Of a stretch of 64,000 nt of DNA, positions 23,610 through 34,585 are shown one piece after another. The DNA is from Malaya genurostris (Eukaryota > Arthropoda > Insecta > Diptera > Culicidae). How positions within the stretch are numbered: the stretch's first letter is position 1; every line of letters begins with the position of its first letter. Under the pieces are notes generated by a model, which worked only from the letters and a program-made list of their open reading frames with translations, was not told the origin of the DNA and made no database searches. The stretch lies in NCBI RefSeq assembly GCF_030247185.1, contig NC_080572.1, forward strand, positions 216,967,435 through 217,031,434. The letters run 5' to 3'. The translations under genes and the position numbers were made by a program.

Positions 23610-23806
23610 GCCTCAAAAGATGTCACTGATTGCTTAATAGATTAAGGCAAAAAGCAGACAACGAAAAGCAAGAAGTACTGAAAATGTTTACATAAAGATA
23701 ATGAAGTCTAAACGATGAAAAAATCATCATTTTTGCGATTTTTTTCCAGAATTATCGTTCAACAAAATAAATTCAGCATAGTTAGAGTAGAAGTTTTTCT
23801 AGACCC
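23610..23806 (+). repeat. direct repeat flanking the retrotransposon, right copy
   Basis: Begins GCCTCAAAAGATG and ends TTTTTCTAGACCCTA, as in 18842-19231, but about 190 bp between AATAAATTCA and GCATAGTTAG are missing. It continues directly into sequence (23807-24160) that is also found after the corresponding point in the relative at 36177. Confidence 0.75.
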
Positions 23807-24165
23807 TAATGTTTCTGTTTGATTTTTTTTTCAATTTTTTAAGTTTTTGGTGGTTGTTAAAAGTGAAAACTACGATTTTTCACGAAAAAATCAGCCATTT
23901 TATAGCTGTAAAACCTCCCCAAAGTAACAAACAACAAAAAGGAAAACGTTGGGGTCTGGTTTTTTATATGTAGAAAGTGTGTGCAAAATTTAAAAAAAAT
24001 TGGTGCAGTAGTTTTTGAATGACGATGGACACGGACTTTCAAAACCTGCTGTCTAGTAAAACGCGTTTAAAGTTTTTTGTCTATAAAATCAATGGAAACA
24101 ATTAATTACTCCAGGGAGCACTGAGGGTCTAACATTTTCAACAAATCATATTTTTTCTTTTTTAA
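23807..24165 (+). repeat. continuation of dispersed repeat X
   Basis: Shared blocks with about 36320-36650 include CGTTGGGGTCT, TGTAGAAAGTGTGTGC, GAATGACGATGGACACG and AAACACG/AAACGCGTTTAAAGTT. This is the right-hand part of the repeat interrupted by the retrotransposon. Confidence 0.65.
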
Positions 24166-24179
24166 TTTATTATAAAGAT

Positions 24180-24265
24180 ACATTTCAAGAATATTTTGTC
24201 AAGTTTTGAAGTCAGTCGAAGTAGAAATCTTGGGCCTGAGCGCCGAGCTCTTGCTTCTTTGTAGA
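24180..24265 (+). repeat. short dispersed repeat shared with 45.54 kb
   Basis: GCGCCGAGCTCTTGCTTCTT with its flanks (TTTTGTCAAGTTTTGAAGTC, GAATGAGATA) recurs at about 45535-45615. Function unknown. Confidence 0.6.
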
Positions 24266-24546
24266 ATGAGATAGCCATAGATAAAGGTCCATAACTTGCA
24301 GAGTATCGACAGAAAATTCTTCAAATGTTTAACTATAAGAAAATATAAAGAAAATAATAAATGATTTTTCAAAAGTGTTAGACCCTATAGACCCTATAGC
24401 CAATATAATGTCGAGCCATTTGTTGCAGATATTTAGTGTATTCCGGAAATAGATATCGGAGCATAATTCAGTTTGAGAATTCAAATTCAAAATTCAGTTC
24501 GGGAATTAAATTGCAACTGAATTTCTGACTCAGGTCCAATTTCTGA

Positions 24547-24735
24547 TTTCTATAAATCGATTGTTTTTAGAACTCAACAGCATAATTTTTACTCCATGGC
24601 ATCGAATATATTATCAGAAGTTTATGATAAAATTTTCAGTCATCAGGAATAAGCCCAAACAGTTCAAAATTATAGTTGAGTGGTATCAACGATTATCAAA
24701 GAGAAAAACTCATGAACTTTTGCTGATTTTAGATA
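24547..24735 (+). repeat. dispersed repeat R-a, copy 2
   Basis: Matches 16314-16497 block by block, with scattered substitutions and a small deletion. In this copy it runs straight into R-b. Confidence 0.65.
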
Positions 24736-25325
24736 TTCAAAATTGTATCGTATCCACGTCATCCAGTTATGTCTCTGACATTACCCACCCACTTTTTAAC
24801 ATTCTTATGAATTTCAAGTTTCCAAATTCAAACTGCCAAACCGAACAGATTGTAATACCGTTTTCGTTTATGAACCTATACGCGGGCGACTCTGACTCCG
24901 AGTAAAACGAACACGTGGTACACGGCCTAAACAACAACTCACAAAAAAAAGAAAAAATAAACAAACTCGCATGGATGCGTGGTGCGACCCGAGAAAATTT
25001 TCAGAGCAAAACTACGCGATTGGAGTCCGATCTAACTAGAGCGACCCCAGGTTGCTAAAACAAACAAGCTCTCGGGCTGATCTGATCAATAAACGAAAAC
25101 GGTATAAGAAAACTTGTATTATTGTATCCTTTCACTTTCAATTTATAACATACTTTGATACTTTTCAGGTACAACAATTTACCAAATATATTTTGACACT
25201 TCCCAAAACGTACCCCAGAAAATACAAAATAACGAATATTTTGTGTTATAAATTGAAAACACTTGGTTTCACTTGATTTTTTACATGTTATACGTCGGTC
25301 GTCGCCATCTTTTCACTTCGAGTAT
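24736..25325 (+). repeat. dispersed repeat R-b, copy 2, interrupted by a MITE
   Basis: 24736-24855 and 25105-25325 together match 18293-18625. The interruption is the element at 24856-25104. CACGTCATCCAGTTATGTCT and TACAAAATAACGAATATTTT are shared. Confidence 0.7.
24856..25104. mobile_element. 249-bp MITE with TAA target duplication
   Basis: The inverted ends TACCGTTTTCGTTTA and TAAACGAAAACGGTA are flanked on both sides by TAA (24853-24855, 25105-25107). The paralogous copy at 18.42 kb has a single TAA and no insert, giving an empty site. A 3-bp TAA duplication is typical of PIF/Harbinger-type MITEs. No coding capacity. Confidence 0.8.
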
Positions 25326-25496
25326 CATAAAAAATGCAACTATTTCAAATTTTTGGTAAGATTCGACATAAATGTATTTCTATTATGTTTGTTTATCTTT
25401 TTTATAAAAAAAAGGTATAGAATTCACTCGAACTAAAGAAAAAATTTCCGAAGTGTGGAAAAGCTTGTCAGTTTTTCGTATTCACGTCATCCAGTT

Positions 25497-25795
25497 CCCA
25501 AGTAGCAAACATTTTTCAAGTACTGAATTTGTTAACTCTTCTCGCAACGATTCTGCGATTTTAAAAGCGCACTTTTCTCAACAGTAACATTTGCTAAGTT
25601 AAAACTGGAATTGAAATGCTCAAATGATCTTGTCGTACAGTCATTTGAAAAACCGGATATGGAAGACATATGAATGGATTTTACATCTCTTACAAAAACG
25701 TGTTGAATCAGTTGTCTAACACATCTAACAAGAATAACCGATATGAAGCAATTGTGAAACATGCCAATTAAAACAAGTTTTAATTGCTACTTGAG
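25497..25795. mobile_element. 299-bp MITE with CYCAAGTAGC ends
   Basis: The ends are CCCAAGTAGCAA and, inward from the right, CTCAAGTAGCAA. It splits the R-b word CATCCAGTTATGTC, which is uninterrupted at 18.33 and 24.77 kb. TT is duplicated at the junctions. No coding capacity; the open frame on the minus strand inside is incidental. Confidence 0.75.
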
Positions 25796-25829
25796 TTATG
25801 TCTCTGACATTACCCACCCGTTTTTTTTT

Positions 25830-28020
25830 TTCAGTAGGAAAGACTAAAACTGCTCAGATCTAGCCAAAATAATGTCGAGCCATTTGTTGCAGATATTTAG
25901 TAGCAAACAGAACAGTTTCCCAATATACCACGATAAGGTGGTACTCAGCGCATTAGTGCAATGAAACTGAAACTTGGGCAAGCATAAATTATTCACTGAA
26001 ACGTTATCGTTCGACTACTCAACTTTATTTTCCTGCCTTTCAGTACAATTCGAAACGAATCGTTTTTTTTTTTCAAACTTGGAGTAATAATCTGCTTCTT
26101 TTCAACCACCAGTTTCTATTCACCAATTCATACACTTCACTACTCTGTAAGTACTCTTCAGCTTACTACTTTATGTTCTTCTATGTTTCATCGAAATTTG
26201 AGAATAAAAGTTTAACCACCCAGCAACGAGAATTCAGTACCGGGAGGCAAAATTAAATTAAACTTTTCTCATTGGAACTTTTTAAACGAAACAACACCGA
26301 ACTTTACAGTTTAAATTTTTATTACCGTACGCGAACCACTAAATGGTATGAAAAGAGCTCTCTTATGAGTACTTTTGCGATTTCATTGATTACAAACCGT
26401 ACCAAATGTTCTGCACAAGCGCCCTGTACTAATACAATTTCTAAACACTAAAATTGTGCAACATTTATAACATTGAAACCCAATCATAGTTAGGAATTCG
26501 TTCGATTAGAAACTATTTCCAAAATAAATCCATTCAACTTTATACGAAGACGAAAATCGAGATTGAACCATTGGCATGACTTTTTTTCCATTCTTTATCC
26601 CAGACAATCTAGAAATCCATCTGTACCATTATTCGCCGAACAAACTCAACTTTATTCCAATCTCACTTCTATAATTTTCTATGCTTTTCACATTCCATAC
26701 AGAACAGAACGTAATTGCTTTTTCTTGTGCTTTTGCCTGCCCCTTTTCTGTCATATCCCTGAATGAAGTTTCACTCCCAAATATCCTGCGGCTGCGGCAC
26801 GGCAGAACGGCAACTTTTTACCTCCCAAGTAATACTCCGGCCCACTGTTGATATTTTCTACCGGTCGTCGTCCGTCGCTCTTGGAAGGAAGGAAGACCAA
26901 CTTCCCAGCAAACAGCCTGCGGGTGGCTTAAGATTGGAAAATGATGTTTATTCAATTCACGATTACTGCAAGATAAAAGATGTATAATTATATGGTGGAA
27001 GCAGGCGCAGACTGATCGCTGGCTGCGACGGAACGGGTGTCGAATTCTGCCAAAACGGAATAGTACATAAGGACAAAGAACTTGAACCCGGGATTTAGTT
27101 CGACTTTCACGGTTCGCTGGATCCCAATTTTCCGTATTCGCCTCAAATCCTTCCCGGGAGCATCTGGTCACGCGGATGCCGGTCAACATTGGGGCAACAT
27201 TAAAGACCTATTTATCATCGGGGATTAAAATCTTATCCAATATATCTTTTTTTTTCTTACCGAAAGCAAACGAAATTAAACATGGCAACATGCAATAAGG
27301 CTCCATTTTCGTTATCTCCTGTCAGAAGCCGACCAGGAGCAGCTTTAATATTGCAGCATCTAAGTAGAACAAATACGGAATGTAAACGCCCGGAATCCTT
27401 AACGGCCGCCACCATCACGCCAACGAGAGAACGCAAAGAGTGGCGCAAAAAAAATCCCCACAAGAAACGTATGTATTAACATTATTGTGGCAGACAGGAA
27501 GGAAAGCGGCGTGAAAAGCCAGGCAAAAAAGCCACATATTCACTACAATGAGTTTCCGCACCCAGTGACAGACGACCGCCGTCGTGAAAATATGTGGGAA
27601 GCATTCAGGCGTACCACGTGGAATGAAGAAGGAGAAGGAGAGGAAGAAGAAGAAGAAAAAAATACAAATGCAAACACGATGCATATTACGGCGCCTTCAA
27701 CGGTAATGCCCACCCATGGCTGAGTAGCGGTAAATACATGCTGGCTCTGGAGGTTGCCAGGTGGTGCCGGTCGGGGCTCCTGCAAAGCAATAAATGAAAC
27801 GAGTCAGATGTGTGCCATGCTTGTTTACTGCCGCAGAGGCAATTAGAGCAGCAGATATCCTGTGAATGGCAGCGTAAAGTTAGGAGTGGTATTACGAAGC
27901 CCATCATTTTTGTTTCAATCCGTACTGCTCGAATAAATCTGGCAGCCGTACAGGTTGCTGGCGAACATTTGAATGGGTCATCACAACTCAACAGTCCCTC
28001 GGAAAAAGGTGAAATGATGA
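25830..28020. other. mostly low-repeat DNA, GC-richer from 26.8 to 28.0 kb
   Basis: A short block at 25857-25903 (ATGTCGAGCCATTTGTTGCA) repeats 24404-24452. From about 26.75 kb the composition rises in GC and overlapping open frames occur in several phases (26818-27189, 27487-27723, 27686-28030), without recognisable domains. A purine-rich run, GGAGAAGGAGAGGAAGAAG, lies at about 27630. It could be host single-copy DNA; no coding call is supported. Confidence 0.35.
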
Positions 28021-28022
28021 GC

Positions 28023-28400
28023 TCATTCATTGAGTAGACGAAATGTTACATCCACGCATTGAATCAAGTTACGACCCGTTCTTTCGAAAATCCCACTTTC
28101 AAAAATCTCAACCAATTCATTAAAACTTTTTTCCGGGTTGGAACTAATAAATTTCATCAGGAAAATTTTCAAGAAAAAATTACTTCCTTGGACAAAGCAA
28201 TATAATCCGAAATTAGTAATGTTAGCATTCCAAAATTTGTAAAGGCCTTCAAAATAGGCTTCCGGGTCTACAATGACCTCAACATTCGACAAAAATATCT
28301 TTCCCTGGAGAAACCTTTTTTTGGTTTCGAAATAGATGATAGTCGCCGGGGGCCAGCTCTGGAGAATACGGGGGATGGTGGACCAATCCGTACCGCAAAT
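28023..28400 (-). pseudogene. mariner transposase C-terminal relic
   Basis: On the minus strand just below 28400 a frame reads YGLVHHPPYSPELAPGDYHL followed by FRNQKK. This is the conserved mariner block containing the third catalytic Asp (usual form PYSPDLAPSDYHLF). The remainder to about 28023 is frameshifted, with short recognisable pieces such as a final FERTGRNLIQCV-like stretch. No other part of the transposase and no inverted ends are visible. Confidence 0.6.
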
Positions 28401-28401
28401 C

Positions 28402-28947
28402 ATTAAATTTCACCGTTGCTTTTAGGCATGAAAGGCGCCGTAATATCGTGTTTGCATTTGTATTTTTTTCTTCTTCTTTTTTCTTCTTTCAATTTTATTT
28501 CAACAGTTCCCACAATTTTAAAGCATAATCGCAATTTTAGTTTTGTTACCCAATTTTTTAATTCACGGTGTTCGGTTTTTTGATTCACAACCGGAAATCT
28601 TGATTCACATTTTCATGCGCAAAATGGACTTATTTCCACCTCTGTTTCAAACGCTGAGATAAAAACATTAAAGCTGTGTTCAATCAGAATCCGGAATAAT
28701 AATATCATCCGTATCTCGGTAACGAATTGACGTTCACATAAGGGTAATACATCAAAACAAAGGTAATTCACTGTAGTTTAGGGAAAAAATATCGATACAA
28801 ATCATTTCCCTAATGAAAATTCGCCTTTTTTCAAACGCTGTACATCTTCGAAGTAAACTTCTTTGGTACATTTGTTACACATTTTGATCATCTGATATGC
28901 GTTTCGAATCGTTTTTCCACCACTGTCAAAGAATTCTTGTAGTAGTA
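28402..28947. other. unassigned AT-rich DNA
   Basis: No gene or element boundary is recognised. It includes a short pyrimidine run near 28470-28490. Confidence 0.3.
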
Positions 28948-29939
28948 TTACTCTTACTCTTATTCTTACACTTACTCTTACTCTTACTCTTACTCTTACT
29001 CTTACTCTTACCCTTACCCTTACTCTTACTCTTACTCTTACTCTTACTCTTACTCTTACTCTTACTCTTACTCTTACTCTTACTCTTATTCTTACTCTTA
29101 CTCTTACTCTTACTCTTACTCTTACTCTTACTCTTACTCTTACTCTTACTCTTACTCTTACTCTTACTCTTACTCTTACTCTTACTCTTACTCTTACTCT
29201 TACTCTTACTCTTACTCTTACTCTTACTCTTACTCTTACTCTTACTCTTACTCTTACTCTTACTCTTACTCTTACTCTTACTCTTACTCTTACTCTTACT
29301 CTTACTCTTACTCTTACTCTTACTCTTACTCTTACTCTTACTCTTACTCTTACTCTTACTCTTACTCTTACTCTTACTCTTACTCTTACTCTTACTCTTA
29401 CTCTTACTCTTACTCTTACTCTTACTCTTACTCTTACTCTTACTCTTACTCTTACTCTTACTCTTACTCTTACTCTTACTCTTACTCTTACTCTTACTCT
29501 TACTCTTACTCTTACTCTTACTCTTACTCTTACTCTTACTCTTACTCTTACTCTTACTCTTACTCTTACTCTTACTCTTACTCTTACTCTTACTCTTACT
29601 CTTACTCTTACTCTTACTCTTACTCTTACTCTTACTCTTACTCTTACTCTTACTCTTACTCTTACTCTTACTCTTACTCTTACTCTTACTCTTACTCTTA
29701 CTCTTACTCTTACTCTTACTCTTACTCTTACTCTTACTCTTACTCTTACTCTTACTCTTACTCTTACTCTTACTCTTACTCTTACTCTTACTCTTACTCT
29801 TACTCTTACTCTTACTCTTACTCTTACTCTTACTCTTACTCTTACTCTTACTCTTACTCTTACTCTTACTCTTACTCTTACTCTTACTCTTACTCTTACT
29901 CTTACTCTTACTCTTACTCTTACTCTTACTCTTACTCTT
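28948..29939. repeat. (CTTACT)n tandem array, about 1 kb
   Basis: About 165 copies of a hexamer. Variant units (TATTCT, ACACTT, CCCTTACCC, CTTATT) are confined to the first roughly 145 bp; from about 29091 to the right edge the array is perfect. All frames are open and read as poly-Leu, Leu-Thr or, on the minus strand, Lys-Ser repeats. These are not protein evidence. Confidence 0.97.
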
Positions 29940-30286
29940 CATCCCCCTTTTTAAAGAAATAATGACCGATGATTCCACAAGCCCCAAGACCGCACCAAAC
30001 ATTATTATTTATCGGAATGCATCGCTAACTCTTTGCAATAAAAATCGCGAAAATGTTACCGAAGAGACGGAACCAGAACCCGCAGCTAACTAATATTTGC
30101 CAATTAAACTAACCTGTATATGAAAACAAATGAAGAGACAGCCTAGACTAGAAAAACCGAGCATGCTTCGCTTTACTCGGGCGCAGCATTCAACTATAGT
30201 CCTATCTCTATGGAAACCCATTCGACAGAAAACACATACACGTCGCACATCGCAAGTATATCTACACTCTCGACTTTGCCGTCAGA
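29940..30286. other. unassigned DNA
   Basis: No feature is recognised between the hexamer array and the tRNA-like head at 30287. Confidence 0.3.
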
Positions 30287-30480
30287 CGCTGATTTGAGAT
30301 TTTGTTAGCAAAACAATTTCGCCGGATAGGAGCTAGCTACGGGTTCGAGTCCCGTCTCAGCGGAAACATTTTCGCGGTTTTCATTACATAATTGCATTCG
30401 CATGTCATTTTTCCAATCTGTTTTCCTCGTTAGATACTGATCAAATTTAAAACTAGCTCAAGGCGGCTCTACGTCTTAAC
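30287..30480 (+). repeat. tRNA-derived SINE with 76-nt tRNA-like head
   Basis: 30287-30362 is 76 nt long. Its first six bases CGCTGA pair with the final TCAGCG, and it has a perfect T-arm (ACGGG TTCGAGT CCCGT) that doubles as an RNA polymerase III B box. The D/anticodon region does not fold canonically, so it is not a functional tRNA. The downstream body (CATTTTCGCGGTTTTCATTA, TTGCATTCGCATGTCATTTT, GATACTGATCAAATTT) is repeated at 34480-34585. Confidence 0.65.
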
Positions 30481-31570
30481 AAGACGTAAAATAAATCATT
30501 GAACTTATTTTAATTCACTACACGTAAATGCGTAATTGTTCAAACAGGAATAAAATAAATTCACCAATGTTCGCCATATTGGGTTGTTACATTAGTCGTC
30601 GCCAACGATTGAAGCATGAAAGCTGTTCCAAATGTTCTACATTATCGGGTTTGGCTGTACTCTCCCCTTTCAGAACAGTATGCTGTATATTTTATCATTT
30701 TGCATCAACAGCGTGGCACATGAAATCAATTTTTTGCGTGATTTGAAGCCATTACCCGCAATAACGTTATAGCGATAGCCTTCGAGCTTGAATGTAATTA
30801 GGAACTAATGTTTCAAGAATTTCTTTAATTTCTTCAGCTAGTGATTGAGTCAATCTATTATTATTAGGTCATATACGACCAGGTGCGACATTTTGTTTCA
30901 TTTCTGGCAAATATCCAGAACCTCTAGCATAGATAGATCATTCAATCATTCAAGATGTTAGATGTTTTTCTGGATTCTCAGTCCAGTTGGTTATTGATTC
31001 AAACTGTTGAAAATTTCGAGTTTAGTATTTTATTTTTTAACTTGGACGTTTTGGTCACCTATATTAATGATCAAAAGGTTGATGGAACACTCTACACTGA
31101 GTGAAATTTTATTTTTAGCAATGAAAAAACTCGATTTTAAGTATATAAAACACAAATTCAAGCTATCAATGATAACTTTATCGCGTTGCCCCATAAATAT
31201 TCAGAAGTGAATGAAATTATAGTCCTCGAACGGTTTCTATTTTGTTTTCAGAATCGGACAATAAATCTATCACCGTTTGTTGGACCTTCACTAAATCGAT
31301 TATATCCAACAAATTGGTGTAGCACTTTTTCGTAGCGAACTTCGGCCAGTTGAATAGAATGTTAAGTGTATGGAAGCACTATCTGTGCTGGTTTATTGCT
31401 AGTACAGTTTATATTTTCGAATTTTGTCATATGAGTTCTGTCATCAAAATCGCCGAGCATTACCCTCTACTCCGAATAGAGTAGAGATTCACATAAAATA
31501 TAATTGAACAATTATTGCATGTATCGATGTATAAATTCAGGAAAGCGAATGAATAATAATTATCCAAGTT
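30481..31570. other. unassigned AT-rich DNA
   Basis: No gene is recognised. Short open frames at 30528-30746 and 31007-31210 lack known motifs. Confidence 0.3.
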
Positions 31571-32694
31571 CCTCCTCCATTGCCCACGTCCGGAACCGTT
31601 ATCCCAAAATATTCTGAGAAAAAGTGACATTTTTGTATTTCTCTATAGAGAGGTTATAGAATTACTGGAAATACCGACTTTCGAACGGAGCCTCGAAAAC
31701 CCATAGTTTTATATACTATTTGCCACAGCTCGACGAGATCAGAAAATGTGTGCGTGTGTGCACTTGTCAAAGATTTTTTTTACCGCTCAGTTTCCTAGGA
31801 GATGGCTAAACCGATTTCAATAAACTTAGTTTCGTTTGAAAGCTACTTTCGGGTCGTGAATCAAGTTCGATTATCAAATGGCTGTGTCTTCTGGTTCCGG
31901 AGTATAATGGTATAAGTGACGTAACCGACCAAACGCGTTCTCTCTTTTACCAGTCAATCTTCCAACTCGATTTTTTACAAACCCAGACTCATTTGAAAGC
32001 TACTATAGAATTGTGGATCAAATCCAGAGATTAAATGGCTGTCACTTCCGTTTCTGGAGATATATTGGTATAAATGACGTAACTGGAAAACGCGTTGTTT
32101 TCTTTACCGCTCAATTTGTTCAAAAATGGCTCGGCCAACTTTAACATGCCTAGCGTTACTTGAAAGCTAATATTAAGTTATGGACGGGACGGGTATAGCG
32201 TGATGGGTAAGTCGACGCCTTTCACGCAGCCAACCTGGGTTTGATTGTCAACCCCGAAAACCCGCACATAGGATCAGCTCTGGGAAGTTTTTCTGGTCCG
32301 AAGAGGTGAATAACTGTAAGGTTAAAACCTCTATAATCGAAATAAAAAAATGTATCAAGTTCGACGATCAAATGACTATTATTTCTAGTTCCGACGATAT
32401 AATGGTATAAGTGACGTATCCGACAAAACGCATTGTTTTTTTACCGCTCAGCTTTCTCAAAAGCCAATCCCTACAAGTCTTTATTAGTCTTTTTATTGGA
32501 TGAAATTCGAAAATCAAATGGTTGTCACTACCGGTTCTGAAAATACAATAGTATAAACGACGTAACCAACAAACCGCACATATTTCATCGGTTGACGTAA
32601 TCGACGAATACCAGTGTTTTGTAATGCAACAAAATTTCTCGTAGATGAAAGAATGGATTTCACATGACTTCGACTCGTTTGAAAGCTACTACAC
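31571..32694 (+). repeat. decayed tandem array, unit about 170 bp, interrupted by a SINE
   Basis: The order of words 'ACCGCTCA(G/A)TTT', 'GAGATGGCT(A/C)AACCGATTT', 'TTTGAAAGCTACT', 'TCAAATGGCTGT', 'GGTATAA(G/A)TGACGTAAC' and 'AAACGCGTT' recurs about four times between 31780 and 32600. The start (31571-31770) has the ATACCGACTTTCGAACGGAG and CTCGACGAGATC blocks of the GCCTTTCTCAT family. The SINE at 32181-32350 splits one unit. Confidence 0.7.
32181..32350 (+). mobile_element. tRNA-derived SINE
   Basis: An A box-like region (TATAGCGTGATGGGTAAGTC) and a B box-like GGGTTTGATTGTC about 35 bp further match the polymerase III promoter spacing. They are followed by CCCGCACATAGGATCAGC, GAAGAGGTGAATAACTG and AAGGTTAAAACCTCTATAAT, and a short A-rich tail (AATAAAAAAA). 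This layout is that of a widespread mosquito SINE type. The target duplication is not clear. Confidence 0.8.
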
Positions 32695-33490
32695 TGAGGC
32701 CTTTTTCATGCGATTTTTTGCGAGCTTTTTATTCGCGGATTTCCGAAGTTACGAGGTTTTGTATTTTTTAGTAACGTGAATTGCCGAGATATGCAGTTTT
32801 TTCACGTGGATTTTTGCAGCTATGCGATTTTCTTGTTTTGTATTAGAAGTGCATGAAACGTCGATATACGATGTTATCTCAGTCCTCTCTGACACGTAGA
32901 AAATTTTCGATTTGTTCAAATAATACCTTTTAAGATTACACCAGATCTCGACGTTTATGCATTCCTAAGACATTTGATGTAAAAAAAATTAGGTTATTTG
33001 ATAAGCTTAAAATTCTAATCGCCAAGAATAGTATTTTGCAAATGTGTAAATAAGACTATTTAAATGTCAAGAGAAAGACATTATTACACCACTAGGTGGA
33101 TTAAAAAGGTGTTTTTTTTATTTCAATTTTGTTGTTATTCATCATTCGTATTAGAACAATTTTTTCCCACTTTAAGCGTGGTTTATAACTGGGGTTTTCA
33201 AAGCCATCAGAAGTATGGGGGCACTATAAAGGGGGGCATTTTTCAAAATGGTTTAGAAAAATCGAGTTTTTTTGCTTCAATCGATAGATATCTGAGAGCA
33301 TGATTGCAAAGTAATAAAATCAAACATAAGACAACTCTCTGACACTGATTTTCCAAAAAAATATTTTTTTGAAATAACACCTGATCTCGCCGTTTCACGC
33401 ATTTCTAAGATATTTGGCATAAAAAAAACTATTTCGGATATCTCCAAAATTGTCAATTCTTTGTCGACCCGAGAGTAACTGAAGTGATAT
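32695..33490 (+). repeat. internally repetitive dispersed repeat, copy 2
   Basis: Starts CACTGAGGCCTTTTTCATGC and carries reiterated ATTTCCGAAGTTACG / TTCACGTGGATTT / CATGAAACGTC blocks. 32942-32975 and 33383-33420 repeat 'GATCTCG(A/C)CGTTT(A/C)' followed by 'GCATT(C/T)CTAAGA'. It matches 1540-2045 on the opposite strand. A CACTAGGTGGATTAAAAAGG end of the GCCTTTCTCAT family occurs at 33089. Confidence 0.6.
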
Positions 33491-34137
33491 TTCATTGCCT
33501 ACTGGTTGCCAGTAAGTTTTAGCAAGATTTGAGCTACAATTTAATATTTCTGAATTTTACAAATGATTTCTTCTACGCCTGCATTTTATTCCCCTTTGGA
33601 GTACGCTTATTGGTGATAATGAATTGTAACAATAAACGGCGTTACAAAAGTATATCATTTTTATCATAATCACAAGAACCGCTTCCTAATTTTTTGAATT
33701 AATTACTTGAACCAAGCACCGTGCGTTTCCTTTTAACAGAACAGAAAATCCAAAAATTTGAAATTATTTATTTATTACCAAAAAATCCAAATTCGGAAGT
33801 GAGGAAGAATACGTTTCAAAAATTTTAAGTATTTTTTAATGCAAGAAATACATCTTCAAAAAACGTGAACAAAATTGTAAACTCACCTGACAACTCTTAA
33901 TGCATCCCTGATTTTTTTCAAATTTTCAATGTGTTATTTCAGCTGTTAAAATGAGTTACATTTGACGCTCGAATATGTCGGTCACAGAAGACGAAAAATT
34001 TACACGATTTTTCTAGGTGTGTATGTTTGGGAAAATTTTATCCAGTCCAAGATATTTAAAATATGGTATAACAAAATGAATTTGGTGGTGCATTTGATTT
34101 TGACTCTAATCCTCTTTGTAGTTTCCAAGCAATTCTA

Positions 34138-34368
34138 AGGGTGCTGTCAGGGTGAGCGCGATTTGAGAAGCGATGCGAAGCTTTTTGATGCGATACACTT
34201 TTACAGCAGCAACTAGCGTACACACGCTTCGCGTGACGCTTGCGAGTGAAACCGTCATGTGTGAGCTAATTACATTTGGTCAAAGCACACCTGTCATAGT
34301 GAACGCGATGCGATGCGTAAATCGCATTGAATAGCTTTGCGTTGCTAGCTCATTCTGACAACAACCTA
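34138..34368. mobile_element. 231-bp MITE with AGGGTGCTGTCAG ends
   Basis: Left end AGGGTGCTGTCAGGGTGAGC; the right end read inward is AGGTTGTTGTCAGAATGAGC. The interior is rich in GCGATGCGAAGC-like palindromic words. No coding capacity. The target duplication is uncertain. Confidence 0.6.
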
Positions 34369-34464
34369 AGGATGCTGTGGTGGTCAAGTAAAGCGAAGGA
34401 TTCTTGGTTCTTCTAGTCAATTGGGCTGTCTCTTAATGTGTTTTTTCATACGCAGGGTAGTTTA

Positions 34465-34585
34465 ATTAGTACCATCTCCGCGGTAACATTCTCGCGATTT
34501 TCATTACATACATAGTTGCATTCGCATGTCATTTTTTCAATCCGTTTTCCCCGTAAGATACTGATCAAATTTATAAACAATGCTG
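34465..34585 (+). repeat. truncated copy of the 30.3-kb SINE body
   Basis: TCTCCGCGGTAACATTCTCG, TTGCATTCGCATGTCATTTT and AGATACTGATCAAATTTA match 30352-30455. The tRNA-like head is missing. Confidence 0.7.

Noticed and set aside
27487..28037. Overlapping frames on both strands at 27.5-28.0 kb, one with a Glu-rich run
   Set aside because: The Glu run comes from a GGAGAAGGA purine tract; no homology or splice signals stand out.
28948..29939. Hexamer array considered as telomeric repeat
   Set aside because: CTTACT/AGTAAG is not a known insect telomere unit, and mosquitoes and other Diptera lack short telomerase repeats.
28897..30093. Long poly-Leu frame on the plus strand and Lys-Ser repeat frame on the minus strand
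   Set aside because: Both are readings of the (CTTACT)n array; the flanking codons have no domain or gene context.
30287..30362. Functional tRNA gene
   Set aside because: Acceptor and T-arm are tRNA-like, but no anticodon arm forms and the sequence continues into a repeated SINE body.
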